A stretch of 6,119 nt of DNA from JBEVEP01 sp040512755 (lineage in GTDB: Bacteria; Pseudomonadota; Alphaproteobacteria; Rhizobiales; Rhizobiaceae), in contig JBEVEP010000246.1 of assembly GCA_040512755.1 (NCBI GenBank), forward strand, positions 1-6,119, written 5' to 3'. The notes below the pieces were generated by a model. That model worked only from the letters and a program-made list of their open reading frames with translations, had not been told where the DNA came from and searched no databases. Below, in pieces: positions 5,563 to 6,119 of this stretch (the stretch's first letter is position 1; each line of letters begins with the position of its first letter). Made by a program: the position numbers and the translations under genes.

Positions 5563-5973
5563 ATGAACCTGTTACTCACGGCGCTTATCGCTGCTGGCCT
5601 CGCACTCGGAGTGATCGCGGCCAAGGGAAAATCACCGGAGACCGGCTCCGAAACTGCTCGTCCCGTGCTGCAAACTGCTGTTCAAGGAGCCGACGAACGC
5701 TTCGTGCTCCGTTCTGCAGATAATCTCAGTTGCGAGATCGCGCGCGGTGAGGCGACTTCGAGCGGCGTCTATGCGCTTCGGGCAGACCCTGAATGTGAAA
5801 GCCTGCTGCCGGGCCTGTCGGACGTGCGGTTCTGGCAGGAAGGCAGCGACGGTTCAGTCGTGCTCGGCCGGAACCTCGCTGACCAACTCATCAGTTTTGC
5901 CGTCGCGGATGGCGTCGCCTACGAGTCCTTCCGTCCGACGTCAGCCTTGATTTCGCTGGCCGCGCAAGACTGA
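5563..5973 (+). CDS. Small exported protein resembling AprI/Inh metalloprotease inhibitors
   Basis: A 136-aa protein. Residues 3-20 (LLLTALIAAGLALGVIAA) form a hydrophobic signal sequence or anchor, then a polar linker (21-43), then a compact domain (about 46-125). That domain follows the pattern I know for the AprI/Inh protease-inhibitor family (including Brucella Omp19). It runs FVLRSADNLSCEIARG, then GVYALRADPECESLLPGLSDVRFW (the remembered y-L-x-C-x-x-LP-G-L-x-x-V-x-x-W core), then GSVVLGRN and LISFA. Cys57 and Cys78 would form the family disulfide. Such inhibitors act in the periplasm or envelope on secreted proteases. Oddities: there is no positive charge before the hydrophobic segment except the N-terminus itself, and no lipobox Cys, unlike Omp19. 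The start is set by AAGGA 6 nt before ATG 5563; the frame extends to TTG 5503 without a ribosome site. No protease gene is in the window. It converges on the next gene with 6 bp between stop codons. The fold is inferred from pattern. Confidence 0.75.
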   Translation: MNLLLTALIAAGLALGVIAAKGKSPETGSETARPVLQTAVQGADERFVLRSADNLSCEIARGEATSSGVYALRADPECESLLPGLSDVRFWQEGSDGSVVLGRNLADQLISFAVADGVAYESFRPTSALISLAAQD

Positions 5974-5979
5974 TCCCGC

Positions 5980-6119
5980 CTACTCAGCCGCGGTCCTTCT
6001 GACGGGTCGCGCTGCGGCGTGCGCACGCACGGCATCGCCGAACGCGCGGAAAATACGGGCCGAAGCATCGTCGGATTTCGCCCAGTACTCAGGATGCCAT
6101 TGCACGCCGACTGCGAAGC
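5980..6119 (-). CDS. Class I glutamine-amidotransferase-like hydrolase (PuuD/peptidase C26 type), C-terminal part
   Basis: Only the last 45 codons are inside the window; the gene continues past the right edge. The visible part begins FAVGVQWHPEYWAKSDDASA. GVQWHPE carries the His and Glu of the Cys-His-Glu triad of class I glutamine amidotransferase folds. The W before HPE and the following aromatic/charged residues match the gamma-glutamyl-gamma-aminobutyrate hydrolase (PuuD, peptidase C26) branch, which cleaves gamma-glutamyl-GABA in putrescine breakdown. The tail (ARIFRAFGDAVRAHAAA and a basic end) is the usual C-terminal helix. The catalytic Cys would lie outside the window, so activity cannot be judged. 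It is convergent with the small exported protein gene, and any terminator must lie within coding sequence of one or the other. Confidence 0.8.
   Translation of the reverse strand, partial: FAVGVQWHPEYWAKSDDASARIFRAFGDAVRAHAAARPVRRTAAE

Overview
The window is chromosomal sequence from a GC-rich alphaproteobacterium, most likely of the order Hyphomicrobiales (Rhizobiales; a Mesorhizobium/Phyllobacteriaceae-type genome). This is inferred from codon use, the gene families, a C/G-rich hairpin repeat of a type I recall from rhizobial intergenic regions, and a TTAA-N7-TTAA motif resembling an alphaproteobacterial CtrA box. It contains seven protein genes, one of them cut by the right edge. There are no RNA genes, insertion sequences, CRISPR arrays or phage genes that I can see.

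Layout. Bases 1-146 hold no supported gene, only a hairpin-forming repeat just past the 3' end of the first gene. Bases 147-1214 (minus) encode a COG0523/CobW-type GTPase with a large His-rich metal-binding loop. A 277-bp divergent promoter region separates it from a MarR-type regulator at 1492-1965 (plus). An EamA/DMT-family transporter follows on the same strand (about 2063-3004). Next are a LacI-family regulator (3073-4095, apparently starting at CTG) and a D-2-hydroxyacid dehydrogenase of the glyoxylate/hydroxypyruvate reductase type (4335-5315). After a 247-bp intergenic region with several inverted repeats comes a small exported protein resembling AprI/Inh metalloprotease inhibitors (5563-5973). 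Convergent to it, the C-terminus of a class I glutamine-amidotransferase-like hydrolase (PuuD type) enters from the right edge on the minus strand.

How the genes may work together. The CobW-type GTPase is probably a metal (zinc) chaperone and stands alone with its own divergent promoter. The MarR gene and the DMT transporter may be a regulator/exporter pair. The LacI regulator is preceded by a perfect 17-bp palindrome placed where a repressor would block its own promoter. The regulator probably senses a small metabolite linked to the 2-hydroxyacid dehydrogenase behind it. These pairings are inferred from position only.

I see no previously undescribed multi-gene system here. The observations most worth checking are the CTG start and palindromic operator of the LacI gene, the CtrA-like palindrome upstream of the putative protease inhibitor, and the assignment of that small protein to the Inh fold.
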